From positions 1 through 49,850 of IMG/VR virus record IMGVR_UViG_3300010885_018384: a stretch of DNA of 49,850 nt; one strand, written 5' to 3'. A program made the position numbers and the translations under genes. Under the pieces are notes generated by a model. That model made no database searches. It was not told where the DNA came from and saw only the letters and a program-made list of their open reading frames with translations. Of the stretch, positions 13,988 through 23,018 are shown one piece after another (position 1 is the first letter of the stretch; each line of letters starts with the position of its first letter). The stretch is from a virus.

Positions 13988-15790
13988 TTATAATACTATT
14001 GCTTCAACAATCTTAACTTCTGTATTTAAGCTAGATTCTAAAGCTATTGCAAAAGTGTTAGCATTAGAATCTTCACTGGCCATTGCACATCCATCTGGCG
14101 CAGCAACCAATCTGTCACCTTTGCGAACCTGTCCGATAATTTTAACTGGTACACGACCCTTAAGGGCAATGTAAGTACCGCCTTCGAGATCTTGATTCAT
14201 TATTAGACCAGGAGCACCGCTTACTACGCCAACTGCTCTTTGACCTACCCAAACACTGGCAGTAACTTCTCGTTCACCGCCTACAATTACCACTGTTCCA
14301 ACATCATACTCTTTATCTGCTAGATATTTTTCAGCAAGGTCAGCACCTTGGACTGCTGTGGCTGTGCCGTTAAACACATTGGCACTTAAATTTCCGCTAC
14401 TGTCTCTAGCAGCAATGGTATTAGCTGTTTTAGTTGTTTTTGCTGTTTTGTATGCAGAAGCAGGATTGTCAGCAGCATCGTTATCAATCTTAATACGATC
14501 TGCCCTATCAGCAACACCAATAAACTGATTAGCTACTAAATTGCCACTAGCGGTTCTTGAAGCAATAGTAGATACCGTTGCAGTATCGCTGGCTTCAACG
14601 TTGTTTAATCTACTGGCATTAGTAGCACTGGTTGCATTTCCTGTTAGGTTACCTACAACATTACCTGTTAAGTTACCTACTATAGTTGCTCCACTATACC
14701 CAATTTGTTTTGAAGTTCCGTTAATCAAAACTGTGGTATCAATAGCTTTTACATTACCGGAAATATTTCCTACAACATCACCAACAAGGTTGCCAGCAAT
14801 ATTGTCTGCAAATATTTGATACCAACGAATTTCGTTGCTGCCTAGATTGTAGGTGCTATCTATTCCTGGTAATATTGCCTCCGTAGTAATGTTGGCTAAC
14901 GTTCTAGTTTCACTGGACGAAATTCTAATTTTAAATTTAATGTTATTTGCTGATTGATTCTGTATAACAATATCGCTAGCATCTTCTAAAAACATTGATG
15001 CTTTAACCGCGGCACTTGCTGTAAATGTGAATCCGCTGGTGCTGAAATCTACTAGGCTAGGAAATACTGGTTGAGCTTTTAATACAATATCATCACTAGT
15101 GTAAAATATTGAGTTATCGGAAGCATCAACTAGTTTATTAGCAGACGAAGCAGTACCCCAAATAATTGCACCCGATGCTGTAGTTGTTGTACCATCATTG
15201 TTATCTGTACTAACTAGTGTAATACCTTTTTTAATTCTTCCAAAATTAGGTAGCGTTGTTTTGTCAGCATCACTTAAATTAAATGTATCTTTGCTAACAA
15301 TAGCAATATCAACTCCGCCTGCTTTCAATCGAGCAATGGTTCTATTTTCATTGCCGTCATCTTTAACAGTTAATGATGTAACACTAGTTTCGCCTAATGT
15401 GCTTGGGCTTTCTGGACCAATTAGTGTGTATTCACTGCCGGTCCAACAATACAATTGTTGTGCAAGACTATCAAACCAAAATTCACCAGCACTTAATCCC
15501 AAAGGAGCAGTGGCTGTTGCGTTGGCGCCGCCGACTGGTCTAAATCGTGTACCATCATAGACTTTAATTTTTCTATCTGTGCTGTCATACCACAATTGTC
15601 CTGCTAGCGGTTTACTAGGTTGCACAGCTCCGGCAAAATGTTCTAGAAGGTGTAAGAAGTTTTCATTCTGAACTTGGCCGTAACCGGCGTAGTTTTTACC
15701 AACAAATCTAATGTTAGTAGTTGAATCAATTGTGCCGTCGGCAACTGAAACTAAAAATGAACCGTTGTATCGGTTAACTTGATAGGCCAT
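13988..15790 (-). CDS. Tail fibre protein, shared N-terminal domain, GNVTGN repeats, DLAE C-terminal domain
   Basis: A 600-residue protein. Residues 1-125 are the N-terminal attachment-like domain shared by five fibre genes here (GYGQVQNENFLHLLEHFA, GQLWYD, GEFWFD, LIGPE). Residues 330-400 hold GN-V-x-GN-x-TGN repeats typical of beta-helical fibre shafts. Residues 482-600 form a C-terminal domain (DLAEKYLADKEYDVGTVV, GGERE, GVVS, ALKGRVPVKIIGQVRKGD) that is also found at the end of the 1066-residue fibre. That end domain may act as a trimerisation or folding chaperone tip (inference). ATG with AAGG upstream; one base after the stop of the S74 gene. Confidence 0.8.
   Translation of the reverse strand: MAYQVNRYNGSFLVSVADGTIDSTTNIRFVGKNYAGYGQVQNENFLHLLEHFAGAVQPSKPLAGQLWYDSTDRKIKVYDGTRFRPVGGANATATAPLGLSAGEFWFDSLAQQLYCWTGSEYTLIGPESPSTLGETSVTSLTVKDDGNENRTIARLKAGGVDIAIVSKDTFNLSDADKTTLPNFGRIKKGITLVSTDNNDGTTTTASGAIIWGTASSANKLVDASDNSIFYTSDDIVLKAQPVFPSLVDFSTSGFTFTASAAVKASMFLEDASDIVIQNQSANNIKFKIRISSSETRTLANITTEAILPGIDSTYNLGSNEIRWYQIFADNIAGNLVGDVVGNISGNVKAIDTTVLINGTSKQIGYSGATIVGNLTGNVVGNLTGNATSATNASRLNNVEASDTATVSTIASRTASGNLVANQFIGVADRADRIKIDNDAADNPASAYKTAKTTKTANTIAARDSSGNLSANVFNGTATAVQGADLAEKYLADKEYDVGTVVIVGGEREVTASVWVGQRAVGVVSGAPGLIMNQDLEGGTYIALKGRVPVKIIGQVRKGDRLVAAPDGCAMASEDSNANTFAIALESSLNTEVKIVEAIVL
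14640..14800 (-). repeat. Short imperfect repeats coding GN(V/L)xGNxTGN
   Basis: Several copies of a roughly 15-base unit resembling ttacctgttaCATTACC (plus strand) encode glycine/asparagine-rich turns of a beta-helix. Two clusters (about 14640-14680 and 14755-14800). Similar units occur in the 1066-residue fibre gene at about 19120-19210 and 19620-19670, giving nucleotide identity between two fibre genes that could support recombination. Confidence 0.6.
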
Positions 15791-15791
15791 T

Positions 15792-16364
15792 TTATACCTT
15801 TTTCTTTAATTCTTCAATTTGGTGTTGCTGGTCCTTGACTGCTTCGATCAAATAAGCAACCAACTTAGTATATTGAATTCCATAAGGATTGCCGTTATCA
15901 TCTTTGGTTACTAGATTAGGCAATATTTTATTAACTTCTTCAGCAATCAATCCGGGCTCATTTATTGATGTTTTATCTTTTCTATCGTAAATAACTCCAG
16001 TCAATTGCATAATGCTATTCAATGCATCTAGTATAGGATTTACATTTTCTTTTACTGTAATCGTTGATGTTTCAACAAAATTACTTGCGGTTACTCTTCC
16101 ACCTACTCCTAGCCCGCCTGCAACTACAATTGCACCGGTAGATGTTGATGTACTCGGTGTTGTATTAGTTGCTAATATTTGACCAACAAACGTGGTAGTT
16201 CCAGATACTGCATCCAATCTAGTTGCAGGAAATCCGCCAGGAGTAACACCATCATGCACTACTACAGTTTTTTTGGTAGTATCTATGGTTAATTCGCCAG
16301 GAGCTCCAACAAAAACCGCATGTTCTGTTGTAGTTCCTCGCCTAAATTGTATTCTTTTTGCCAT
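15792..16364 (-). CDS. Short fibre protein with C-terminal S74 intramolecular chaperone domain
   Basis: A 190-residue protein. Residues 1-50 are a phage fibre repeat (FRRGTTTEHAVFVGAPGE, TVVVHDGVTPGG). Residues 71-90 contain the STSTGAIVVAGG element shared with two neighbouring fibres. Residues 98-190 form a peptidase S74 (endosialidase-type chaperone) domain: ALNSIMQLTGVIYDRKD, GLIAEEVNKILPNLV and a helical coiled-coil end (AVKDQQHQIEELKKK). S100 and K105 (STITVK) keep the Ser-x4-Lys spacing of the autocleavage dyad of the family, although the usual Asp and Arg between them are replaced by Thr. It may trimerise and release itself, or cap neighbouring fibres. Start ATG follows GGGAG. Confidence 0.8.
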   Translation of the reverse strand: MAKRIQFRRGTTTEHAVFVGAPGELTIDTTKKTVVVHDGVTPGGFPATRLDAVSGTTTFVGQILATNTTPSTSTSTGAIVVAGGLGVGGRVTASNFVETSTITVKENVNPILDALNSIMQLTGVIYDRKDKTSINEPGLIAEEVNKILPNLVTKDDNGNPYGIQYTKLVAYLIEAVKDQQHQIEELKKKV

Positions 16365-16382
16365 TCCTAAATGCTCCCGGTA

Positions 16383-17954
16383 TTATGTTAAGCTGCCGTA
16401 ATCTACAAACACATCAGATGCCGCGGTAATTGATCCGTAGTCTTCATCGGCATCGCCGCCAATAAATCTCCATTCTATTCCGTCATAGCCTTCCCATTCA
16501 CCATCTGTAGTATTAAATCTAATCATGCCTTGTTGAGGGGCTGTTGGTCGAGCGCCGGTTGTACCACTAGGTACTTTTATTGCACCAGTTCCTGCAAATA
16601 TTCCGTTACCTTGTACATATATAGTGCTGCCGATGCTTGCACCACCTGCTACAACTAATGCGCCGGTACCAACTCCTGTACTTGTTGCAGTATTTGTAAA
16701 AGTTACTGTGCCGCTAGATGCCAGTGTTGTAAATGCTGCTGTTCCAGGATTACTTCCGCCAATGTTAAAATTATTTAAAGAACCCACTGTTCCAGACGAC
16801 AAATTTACAGTACTAGTGCTGCCTGCAAGATTAACATTAAAATTTGATGCGCTACCACTGCTAGCTGACATGCTAAGGTCACCACTAACTGTAATACTTT
16901 GTATTGCCAACGGCGGAACTACTCCTCCTGGACCTGCAGCCGTTTCAACTGTTCCGACTAATTTTCCGTAAAAAGTTGTTGCCTTTACCTCATTGGCATT
17001 AACGGTTTTCCATTTAGCAGCTATTGACCCTAGATCGTAGACTCCATTAGATCCAGGCTCAATCCCTGTGGTCCTGATCACTGCAACATCTTTAATATCG
17101 CCGCCACCGTTTGATATTCTAAATATAAAAGGATTGTTTAGTGTACTTTCTAATGTTGGAGTGGTTCCGTTTAATATTGTTAAACGAAAATCATTTTGAT
17201 CTCCAACAGTAATTCCGTTGTCTTTAAAACTTACTTGAGATTCAAAACTAATATTACCTGCTCTTAAAAAATCAGCAGCAGTAAATCCACCTAATTTATC
17301 TGCATTAGAGGCGGTTCCCCAGAATCTATGATTTGATGATGTTATTCCATTTGTTGTTGTTGTTCCCGAGGAATTAATAAAATTAATTCCAGGCTCAAGA
17401 TGAAAAAATCCTGTTATAGGATTAATAACTTGATTTAAATCAAAGGCTGTATTAGAAACAATTGCTATTACTTCGCCATTAACTTGAAATTTAATAATCT
17501 GACGATCGGAACCTGATTGATCTTTTACCACTGCCGGAGCTGTAGAAGTGGCTCCGTATATAGGTGATTTCTCGGGTCCGACTAATATAAACTCTGTGCC
17601 ATTCCATACTTTAATTTGTTCGTTTTGATTGTCCCACCAAAAATCGCCAGTAGTTAATCCTGCTGGTGCTGTAGCACTAGATTCCGCGCCAGTGGTCACT
17701 TTAAACTTATTGCCGTCATAGATCTTTAATTTCTTAGTGCTAGTATCAAACCATGTTTGTCCAGAAATAGCTCTAGGAGGCGCTGAACTGTTGGCAAAAT
17801 TTTCCAGCAAATGCAAGAAGTTTTCATTTTCAATTTCACCGTAGCCACTGTAATTGCGACCAACAAAACGCAGATCCGTAGCGGTACTGTTGAGTGTTTG
17901 ATCATCAACCGAGACTAAAAAAGTACCGTTAAATCTGTCTATTTGGTAAGCCAC
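16383..17954 (-). CDS. Tail fibre protein with shared N-terminal domain
   Basis: A 523-residue protein. Residues 1-130 are the shared domain (GYGEIENENFLHLLENFA, GQTWFD, GDFWWD, LVGPE). The middle is a Ser/Thr/Gly/Asn-rich beta region. Near residue 430 lies STGVGTGALVVAGGASIG, an element also present in the S74 and 1066-residue fibres, followed by a GTTGARPTAPQQGMIRFNT segment and an aromatic WEGYDGIEWRFIGG near the end, a common fibre-tip module. Starts at GTG 17954 with AAGGAA upstream and a late-promoter-like CATAAATA 18 nt before the start codon. The last 15 residues repeat the phrase DYGSIT/DYGSLT. Confidence 0.75.
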   Translation of the reverse strand: MAYQIDRFNGTFLVSVDDQTLNSTATDLRFVGRNYSGYGEIENENFLHLLENFANSSAPPRAISGQTWFDTSTKKLKIYDGNKFKVTTGAESSATAPAGLTTGDFWWDNQNEQIKVWNGTEFILVGPEKSPIYGATSTAPAVVKDQSGSDRQIIKFQVNGEVIAIVSNTAFDLNQVINPITGFFHLEPGINFINSSGTTTTNGITSSNHRFWGTASNADKLGGFTAADFLRAGNISFESQVSFKDNGITVGDQNDFRLTILNGTTPTLESTLNNPFIFRISNGGGDIKDVAVIRTTGIEPGSNGVYDLGSIAAKWKTVNANEVKATTFYGKLVGTVETAAGPGGVVPPLAIQSITVSGDLSMSASSGSASNFNVNLAGSTSTVNLSSGTVGSLNNFNIGGSNPGTAAFTTLASSGTVTFTNTATSTGVGTGALVVAGGASIGSTIYVQGNGIFAGTGAIKVPSGTTGARPTAPQQGMIRFNTTDGEWEGYDGIEWRFIGGDADEDYGSITAASDVFVDYGSLT

Positions 17955-17971
17955 TTAAAATTCCTTTTTTA

Positions 17972-17979
17972 TATTTATG
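17972..17979 (-). promoter_or_regulatory. Late-promoter-like motif CATAAATA
   Basis: CATAAATA on the minus strand fits the NATAAATA late consensus described for T4-like cyanophages and lies 18 nt upstream of the GTG at 17954, inside a 35-bp gap between two fibre genes. Confidence 0.5.
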
Positions 17980-17989
17980 TGTTTTTGAC

Positions 17990-20900
17990 TTATGCTCTGT
18001 TCAGTGAAATCTCAACTATACCTTCACCGCTGGTTTCTTTATCGTGTAGTGCTTTTCCTACAAATGCTCCCGGAATAAATTCTATCATTTTTGTAGCATA
18101 TCCGGGTATTGAAGAAGTTGTTAGCATATCTCCCTTCTTGACCTGTCCTATTATTTTGCACGGTATCCTTCCCACAAGTGCTATAGCACTAACTGTACCT
18201 GTTAAGTTTGAATTTAATAAGTGGGCTGGATTGGTTGAAACTACTCCTGCTAGCCTAGCATCTCCATATATTGTTGTTGTGGTGGTCTCAGCATCTCCTC
18301 CAAAAATCAATACTGTACCAGCTTCATAAGATTCGTCAGAAGTGTATAACTCTGCCAAGTCAGCATAGGTAGCCTGTAATCTACTACCTGACGATAAAGT
18401 CCAATTTCCAGTTACGGTTCCTGCTGCACCTACAGATCCAGTGGTTAACAGATTACCAATAAAACCATCATCGGCTGTTACTGACCCTCCAACTGTTACA
18501 TCTAGGCCAAAACCTGCTCCACCTGCTACAACTAATGCGCCTGTTGAAGTTGAAGTTGAAGTAATCGGACCAGAAATTGTAGCACTAACGCCTACAATCC
18601 CTGTCGCTGCAAGTCCGGTATCTGACGGAACATAACCTAATGCAGTAACAATTTGAGCACTAGTGATGCTGTCAACTATGTTTGCAACAGAGGCTCTAAC
18701 AGCGGTATTAGCACTTCCATTAATACTAATACTATATTCACCTGTAAGTCTATCTCTAGGAACAGTTCCAGTTGTTAAATTGCCGGCATTGAGTGTCAAG
18801 GCTGTGCCAGTTCCGCTGAATGTACCTGTGGTGGTGCCATTGATTGTGGCATTACCAAATACTGTAAGAACAGCGTTACCTGAGCTGTTTGGCACAAGGC
18901 GCATTGATTCAAATGTGCTACCGCCGGCATGTGTCCAACTGAAATATTCGTTACCGTTATCGGTGGTTTGAAACTCTAATCTGCTGGCAGCATCGCCATC
19001 GCTTGTATTGTAAAAACGGATACTTGCACCATCGGTGTTCATTCCCCAGGTTAAACCACGACCTGTTGTTGACCAGTTTAAATCTCCGCTTAATGTATCG
19101 CCTGCTTTTAGTATATTTAAACTAGCTGAACCGGTAACATTTCCAATAACACTACCTGTTACTACGCCTTGCAGATTACCTGTAACATTACCTGCAACAT
19201 TACCTGCAATGTTTATATTGTATGTTCCAGTTAATCTAGCAGATGGTATTGTGCCGGTTCCAAGATTTGCCGCATTTATATTTGTTATCTGATTACCGTC
19301 ACCTTTAAGGGTGCCTGTTACTGTTCCAGTAATATTAATACTACCAGTTACACTAAGATCTGCTGTGCCAAAACTATTTGGCGTTAAACGCATCGACTCG
19401 TAAGTTGATGCTCCTACAGTATGAGTCCATCTAAAAAATTCATTGGTGTTATCGCTGGTATTAAATTCTAATCTATTATCTGTTGCACCATCGCTGGTAT
19501 TGTAATAACGAATGCTGGCGCCGTCACTGTTCATTGACCATGATAACCCTCGACCAGAACTAGTCCAGCTGATATCTCCAGATAATGTATCTCCAGATTT
19601 TAACATGTTTAGGCTAGCAGCACCTGTTACATTACCTGTTACATTACCGGTTACATTACCAAACAATGAACCGTAAATTCCGTTGTTAACAATCAACTTA
19701 TTAGACACTGTAACTTCGTCGGCTGCTGTTCTACCACTTAGTGTGGTAGCTTTTAACACATCTAGTGTGGCGGCGGCTGAGTAAATATCTTTCCATCTGT
19801 AACTAGGTAAGCCTAATACTGGTCTTTGATTAGCAGGAGTACTTAGTGTATAGTCTGGAACAAATGCTGGAGATAGTATTCCGTCGGCACTGGCTGAATT
19901 TGCTGAAATAAATGTAATTGTTGTTGGTGCAACTGTTACTGATCCAGTTAATAATTTTAATTTTATTGCATTTGAAACATCAGATTCTAATGTAGGCGTA
20001 AATCCTTCTATCTTAATATTGAGATTATTACCATCTCCAACAACAATGCCGGGAGCTTCTACTTCTAATGCAACTAATTTTCCTAGACTTGTTAGCAGAG
20101 AATCAACAACATTGGGTGCTAGAGTTGTTCCTGTAAGAGACTCGGCCGGAACAGGCAATGTAATATTTTCAGTTCCGTTAAACGGTACTGTGTTAATAAG
20201 TCGAGGAGTTTCTAATCGTGTTGCACGAGCAGCAACGCCAGAAAATGTTTCGCCAATGATATTGTTAACTACAATTTCATTAAATATGCTGGTACCGGTA
20301 ACGGAAGTAACATTACCCTGCACGTTACCAAATAAATCAGAATTGATAGTAGTAGCTGAAAAACCTCCCACAGAGTTTCTTGCTACTACCGTTCCAATTG
20401 TGTTTTCTGAAGTAGCATTGATATCCCATGTGGTCTCAAATGATCCATCAAACTCAGAACCAATAATAAAATCGCCTGCTTTTAACGGTTGGTTAGTTGC
20501 TGCGGTAACTGTAATATCACTAGAACCGTTAAAATCAACTGTGTTAATTTTTCTTGCTGTTTCTAACTTAGTAGCAGAGTCTGCATTACCTTTCAGTGCT
20601 CCTGAAAAATAATTTGAAGATTTTAAATTGATACCACGAGTTAATTGACTAAATCCCAGAATTTCAGTTGCGGCATTTATAACAAAATCTTCATTGACAA
20701 TAATTGCTGTAGTTTCGCCGTTGATTTGTGACAATATTGCTGGTTTGTTTGCTCCAATGCTGTCTTTGATAATAGTGCTAGTCATCTTAGTGACTGCAAA
20801 TCCTTCAGCAGATTCTGGACCAACTTGGCGCCACACGGTGCCATCACTAACATACAATTGTTGTGTGGTTGTTTTTAACCACAGTCCACCGTTGCTATGG

Positions 20901-21190
20901 GCAGGTTCAGTTTCTGCTACAGTGGCATTACCAATACTTAACCAGGTTGTACCATTATAAACTTTTAGAGCTTTTGCACCTTTATCATACCATGCTTGTC
21001 CACTTAGTGCTCTAGCTGGCGGGCTTGTATTGGCAAAGTTTTCAAGTAGAAAAATAAAGTTTTCGTTTTGAATTTCACCATAGCCGGTATAATTTCTACC
21101 AAGTAGGCCTACGGGAGTGCTAGTATCTAAGATACCATCATCAACTATAGCAAGTTGTGTTCCATCGAATCTATTAATTATGTAGGCCAT
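17990..21190 (-). CDS. Large tail fibre protein with tandem repeat and DLAE C-terminal domain
   Basis: A 1066-residue protein. Residues 1-135 are the shared domain (GYGEIQNENFIFLLENFA, GQAWYD, GGLWL, VGPE). Residues about 500-830 consist of two tandem copies of a 164-residue unit (GDTLSGD, GASIRYYNTSDG, EFFRWTH or EYFSWTH, ESMRL, TGTIPSARLTG or TGTVPRDRLTG). STSTGALVVAGG then appears, followed by the C-terminal domain (DLAELYTSDESYEAGTVL, GGDAE, GVVS, ALVGRIPCKIIGQVKKGD) shared with the 600-residue fibre. GGAG six bases before the ATG. It is probably the longest fibre of the array, and its ends match the 600-residue fibre while the middle differs. Confidence 0.8.
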   Translation of the reverse strand: MAYIINRFDGTQLAIVDDGILDTSTPVGLLGRNYTGYGEIQNENFIFLLENFANTSPPARALSGQAWYDKGAKALKVYNGTTWLSIGNATVAETEPAHSNGGLWLKTTTQQLYVSDGTVWRQVGPESAEGFAVTKMTSTIIKDSIGANKPAILSQINGETTAIIVNEDFVINAATEILGFSQLTRGINLKSSNYFSGALKGNADSATKLETARKINTVDFNGSSDITVTAATNQPLKAGDFIIGSEFDGSFETTWDINATSENTIGTVVARNSVGGFSATTINSDLFGNVQGNVTSVTGTSIFNEIVVNNIIGETFSGVAARATRLETPRLINTVPFNGTENITLPVPAESLTGTTLAPNVVDSLLTSLGKLVALEVEAPGIVVGDGNNLNIKIEGFTPTLESDVSNAIKLKLLTGSVTVAPTTITFISANSASADGILSPAFVPDYTLSTPANQRPVLGLPSYRWKDIYSAAATLDVLKATTLSGRTAADEVTVSNKLIVNNGIYGSLFGNVTGNVTGNVTGAASLNMLKSGDTLSGDISWTSSGRGLSWSMNSDGASIRYYNTSDGATDNRLEFNTSDNTNEFFRWTHTVGASTYESMRLTPNSFGTADLSVTGSINITGTVTGTLKGDGNQITNINAANLGTGTIPSARLTGTYNINIAGNVAGNVTGNLQGVVTGSVIGNVTGSASLNILKAGDTLSGDLNWSTTGRGLTWGMNTDGASIRFYNTSDGDAASRLEFQTTDNGNEYFSWTHAGGSTFESMRLVPNSSGNAVLTVFGNATINGTTTGTFSGTGTALTLNAGNLTTGTVPRDRLTGEYSISINGSANTAVRASVANIVDSITSAQIVTALGYVPSDTGLAATGIVGVSATISGPITSTSTSTGALVVAGGAGFGLDVTVGGSVTADDGFIGNLLTTGSVGAAGTVTGNWTLSSGSRLQATYADLAELYTSDESYEAGTVLIFGGDAETTTTTIYGDARLAGVVSTNPAHLLNSNLTGTVSAIALVGRIPCKIIGQVKKGDMLTTSSIPGYATKMIEFIPGAFVGKALHDKETSGEGIVEISLNRA
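18710..19200 (-). repeat. Tandem repeat copy 2 in fibre gene (about 492 bp)
   Basis: Second copy of a direct repeat coding GDTLSGDLNW, GRGLTWGMN, GASIRFYNTSDG and GTVPRDRLTG. Matching bases such as the AATGTAT words at 19092 and 19584 and the CATT(C/G) words at 19040 and 19532 are exactly 492 bp apart. Boundaries are approximate. Confidence 0.7.
19200..19691 (-). repeat. Tandem repeat copy 1 in fibre gene (about 492 bp)
   Basis: First copy of the 492-bp unit, coding GDTLSGDISW, GRGLSWSMN, GASIRYYNTSDG and GTIPSARLTG. The unit has diverged at many positions, so the duplication is old or under diversifying selection. Confidence 0.7.
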
Positions 21191-21208
21191 TTATCGCTCC
21201 GTATTTCA

Positions 21209-23008
21209 TTATGACACAAATGTCCACGCATTTGCAATTACTTGATATGTTTTTACAATTCTACTGATGTTATATGCAGGTGTAGGAATATCAACATCAC
21301 TAAACGAAACATCAGTAAGTGCAGATCCTGTGCCCGATGGGGTGTTAAATGTTGCTGTTGATTCATTTAGATAAGAATTTAGGTTAAGCGTTGGTCGAAC
21401 TTCTGAAACAATTGTACATAAAATTCTAGCAACTGTTCCGTTGTCGTACTCTGCCACCGGAGCAATGGATTCTAGATCGCCGGCAATTTGTTCATTGGTT
21501 CTGCCATCGCTAATATCCATTGACAATGCTAATGACTTTGCTTTAATCTGCACATCAACATAATTTTTAGTAGTAGCGTCTGATATTCCTACAGGTTCTC
21601 CTATTTCAGTAATTCTAGCGGAACCGTTTAATACAACATTACCTGTTCCGTTAGGATACACTTCGATGTCACCGTTGGCATTAACTGAAGAAATTCTATT
21701 GTTATTAACAAATATGTTATCAATGGTAAATTCTGCCTGGACTCCAAATATATTGATACCGGTTGCTCGAGTTACTGCATTTGTCAGTTCGTATGTTGCT
21801 TCGCCTTCGTTGTACTTTAATATTTCAACTCCACTAATCCTAAATGATTTACCAGTCTCTAAATCAACATTTTGATTAAAAACCCACGCATCTCTATCAA
21901 GACTATAAAAAATTTCTTTATGGCCGCCAGCACCTGACGATCTTAATATAATACCACCGCCGTCTGCTTGTGCGTTAGTTAATATAGAACTATCTGAACT
22001 TGTTCCTAATTCAATTAGTTTATTTTCTACTCTTAATGTAGAAACATTAACAGATACCGTATCTCCTAAAACCGTTAAGTTTCCGTTAACTGTTAAGTTA
22101 CCACCTACTGTAGTTTGACTACTTAAAAATCCGTCATAGATTTTTACAGTTTGAGAACTTGGCTCAATAACTATTGCATCATCTTGTACTGCACCCCTAC
22201 GAGCACTAAATCTAATAAATTTATTCTGTGCAACGTTTTGTAACAGCAGGTCTCCATTAGTTTCTAATAGCTTAACTTGTTGCGCATTGCCAATTTCAAC
22301 TCCTAGCGTAACTCCTAACTTTCCGTCAATTACTCCGCTGGTGTCGTTTCTAACATAGGTAGTGTCTAATCTTCCACCTAATTTTTCAGAATTAGTTGCT
22401 GTTACATTAAATTTAAGACCAGCAATAGTACTGGCATTGAAACCAGGAATAATAGTTCCACTGAATCCTGAGATCGGAATCTTTGGAGTAAACACTGTTT
22501 CACTACTTGAAAAAATACCGATCAATGTTCCGTTATTATATAGACTGGTGATAACCTTGCTTTGGTTTAAAGAATCTAGAATTGTAGTTACACGAATTCC
22601 GCTGATACCTTGACTCAGACCGTAACTTGGTCCTAGCAACAAAGTATTCTCGCCGTCATAAAAATACAACTGTTTGTTTGTGTCGTCAAACCATAGATCA
22701 CCCGGAGTTAACGATGTTGGTTGTGTGGCGGCAATAGTGGCAGAACTAACTGGTTGGAATGCGGTTCCGTTGTAAACTTTTAATTTTAATTCAGTAACAT
22801 CAAACCAAATCTGTCCTCGAATAGGACGACTAGGTCTTGCTGTGCTGGCAAAATTCTCTAATAGTTTAATTAAATTTTCATTAAATGCTTCACCGAACCC
22901 ACTGTAATTTTTACCTATAAGAGTAAGATCAGTTGATAAATCATCAATTTGACCATCCGATATTGTGGTTAATGTTGTTCCGTCTGATTTGGTAATTAAA
23001 TATGCCAT
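21209..23008 (-). CDS. Tail fibre protein with shared N-terminal domain
   Basis: A 599-residue protein. Residues 1-130 are the shared domain (GFGEAFNENLIKLLENFA, GQIWFD, GDLWFD, LLGPS). A central section reads GGNLTVNGNLTVLGDTVSVN, STLRVENKLIELGT, ADGGGIILRSSG, a series I recognise from cyanophage tail-fibre-like proteins. The C-terminus (NLNSYLNESTATFN, TPAYNISRIVKTYQVI, NAWTFVS) is a unique beta-rich tip. The start ATG is preceded by GAGAT. It sits second in the fibre array, downstream of the collar-domain fibre. Host-contact role inferred from position and composition. Confidence 0.75.
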   Translation of the reverse strand: MAYLITKSDGTTLTTISDGQIDDLSTDLTLIGKNYSGFGEAFNENLIKLLENFASTARPSRPIRGQIWFDVTELKLKVYNGTAFQPVSSATIAATQPTSLTPGDLWFDDTNKQLYFYDGENTLLLGPSYGLSQGISGIRVTTILDSLNQSKVITSLYNNGTLIGIFSSSETVFTPKIPISGFSGTIIPGFNASTIAGLKFNVTATNSEKLGGRLDTTYVRNDTSGVIDGKLGVTLGVEIGNAQQVKLLETNGDLLLQNVAQNKFIRFSARRGAVQDDAIVIEPSSQTVKIYDGFLSSQTTVGGNLTVNGNLTVLGDTVSVNVSTLRVENKLIELGTSSDSSILTNAQADGGGIILRSSGAGGHKEIFYSLDRDAWVFNQNVDLETGKSFRISGVEILKYNEGEATYELTNAVTRATGINIFGVQAEFTIDNIFVNNNRISSVNANGDIEVYPNGTGNVVLNGSARITEIGEPVGISDATTKNYVDVQIKAKSLALSMDISDGRTNEQIAGDLESIAPVAEYDNGTVARILCTIVSEVRPTLNLNSYLNESTATFNTPSGTGSALTDVSFSDVDIPTPAYNISRIVKTYQVIANAWTFVS

Positions 23009-23018
23009 ATTTTATCTC

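Noticed and set aside
14640-19670. Possible CRISPR-like spacing of ACATTACC repeats
   Set aside because: Units are short, imperfect, in frame and code for glycine/asparagine beta-helix turns; spacing is irregular.
14541-20960. Long plus-strand open frames inside the fibre genes (for example 20019-20612)
   Set aside because: They lie opposite clearly coding fibre genes, are rich in Val/Pro/Thr produced by reading Gly/Asn/Thr codons backwards, and have no ribosome-binding sites or recognisable domains.
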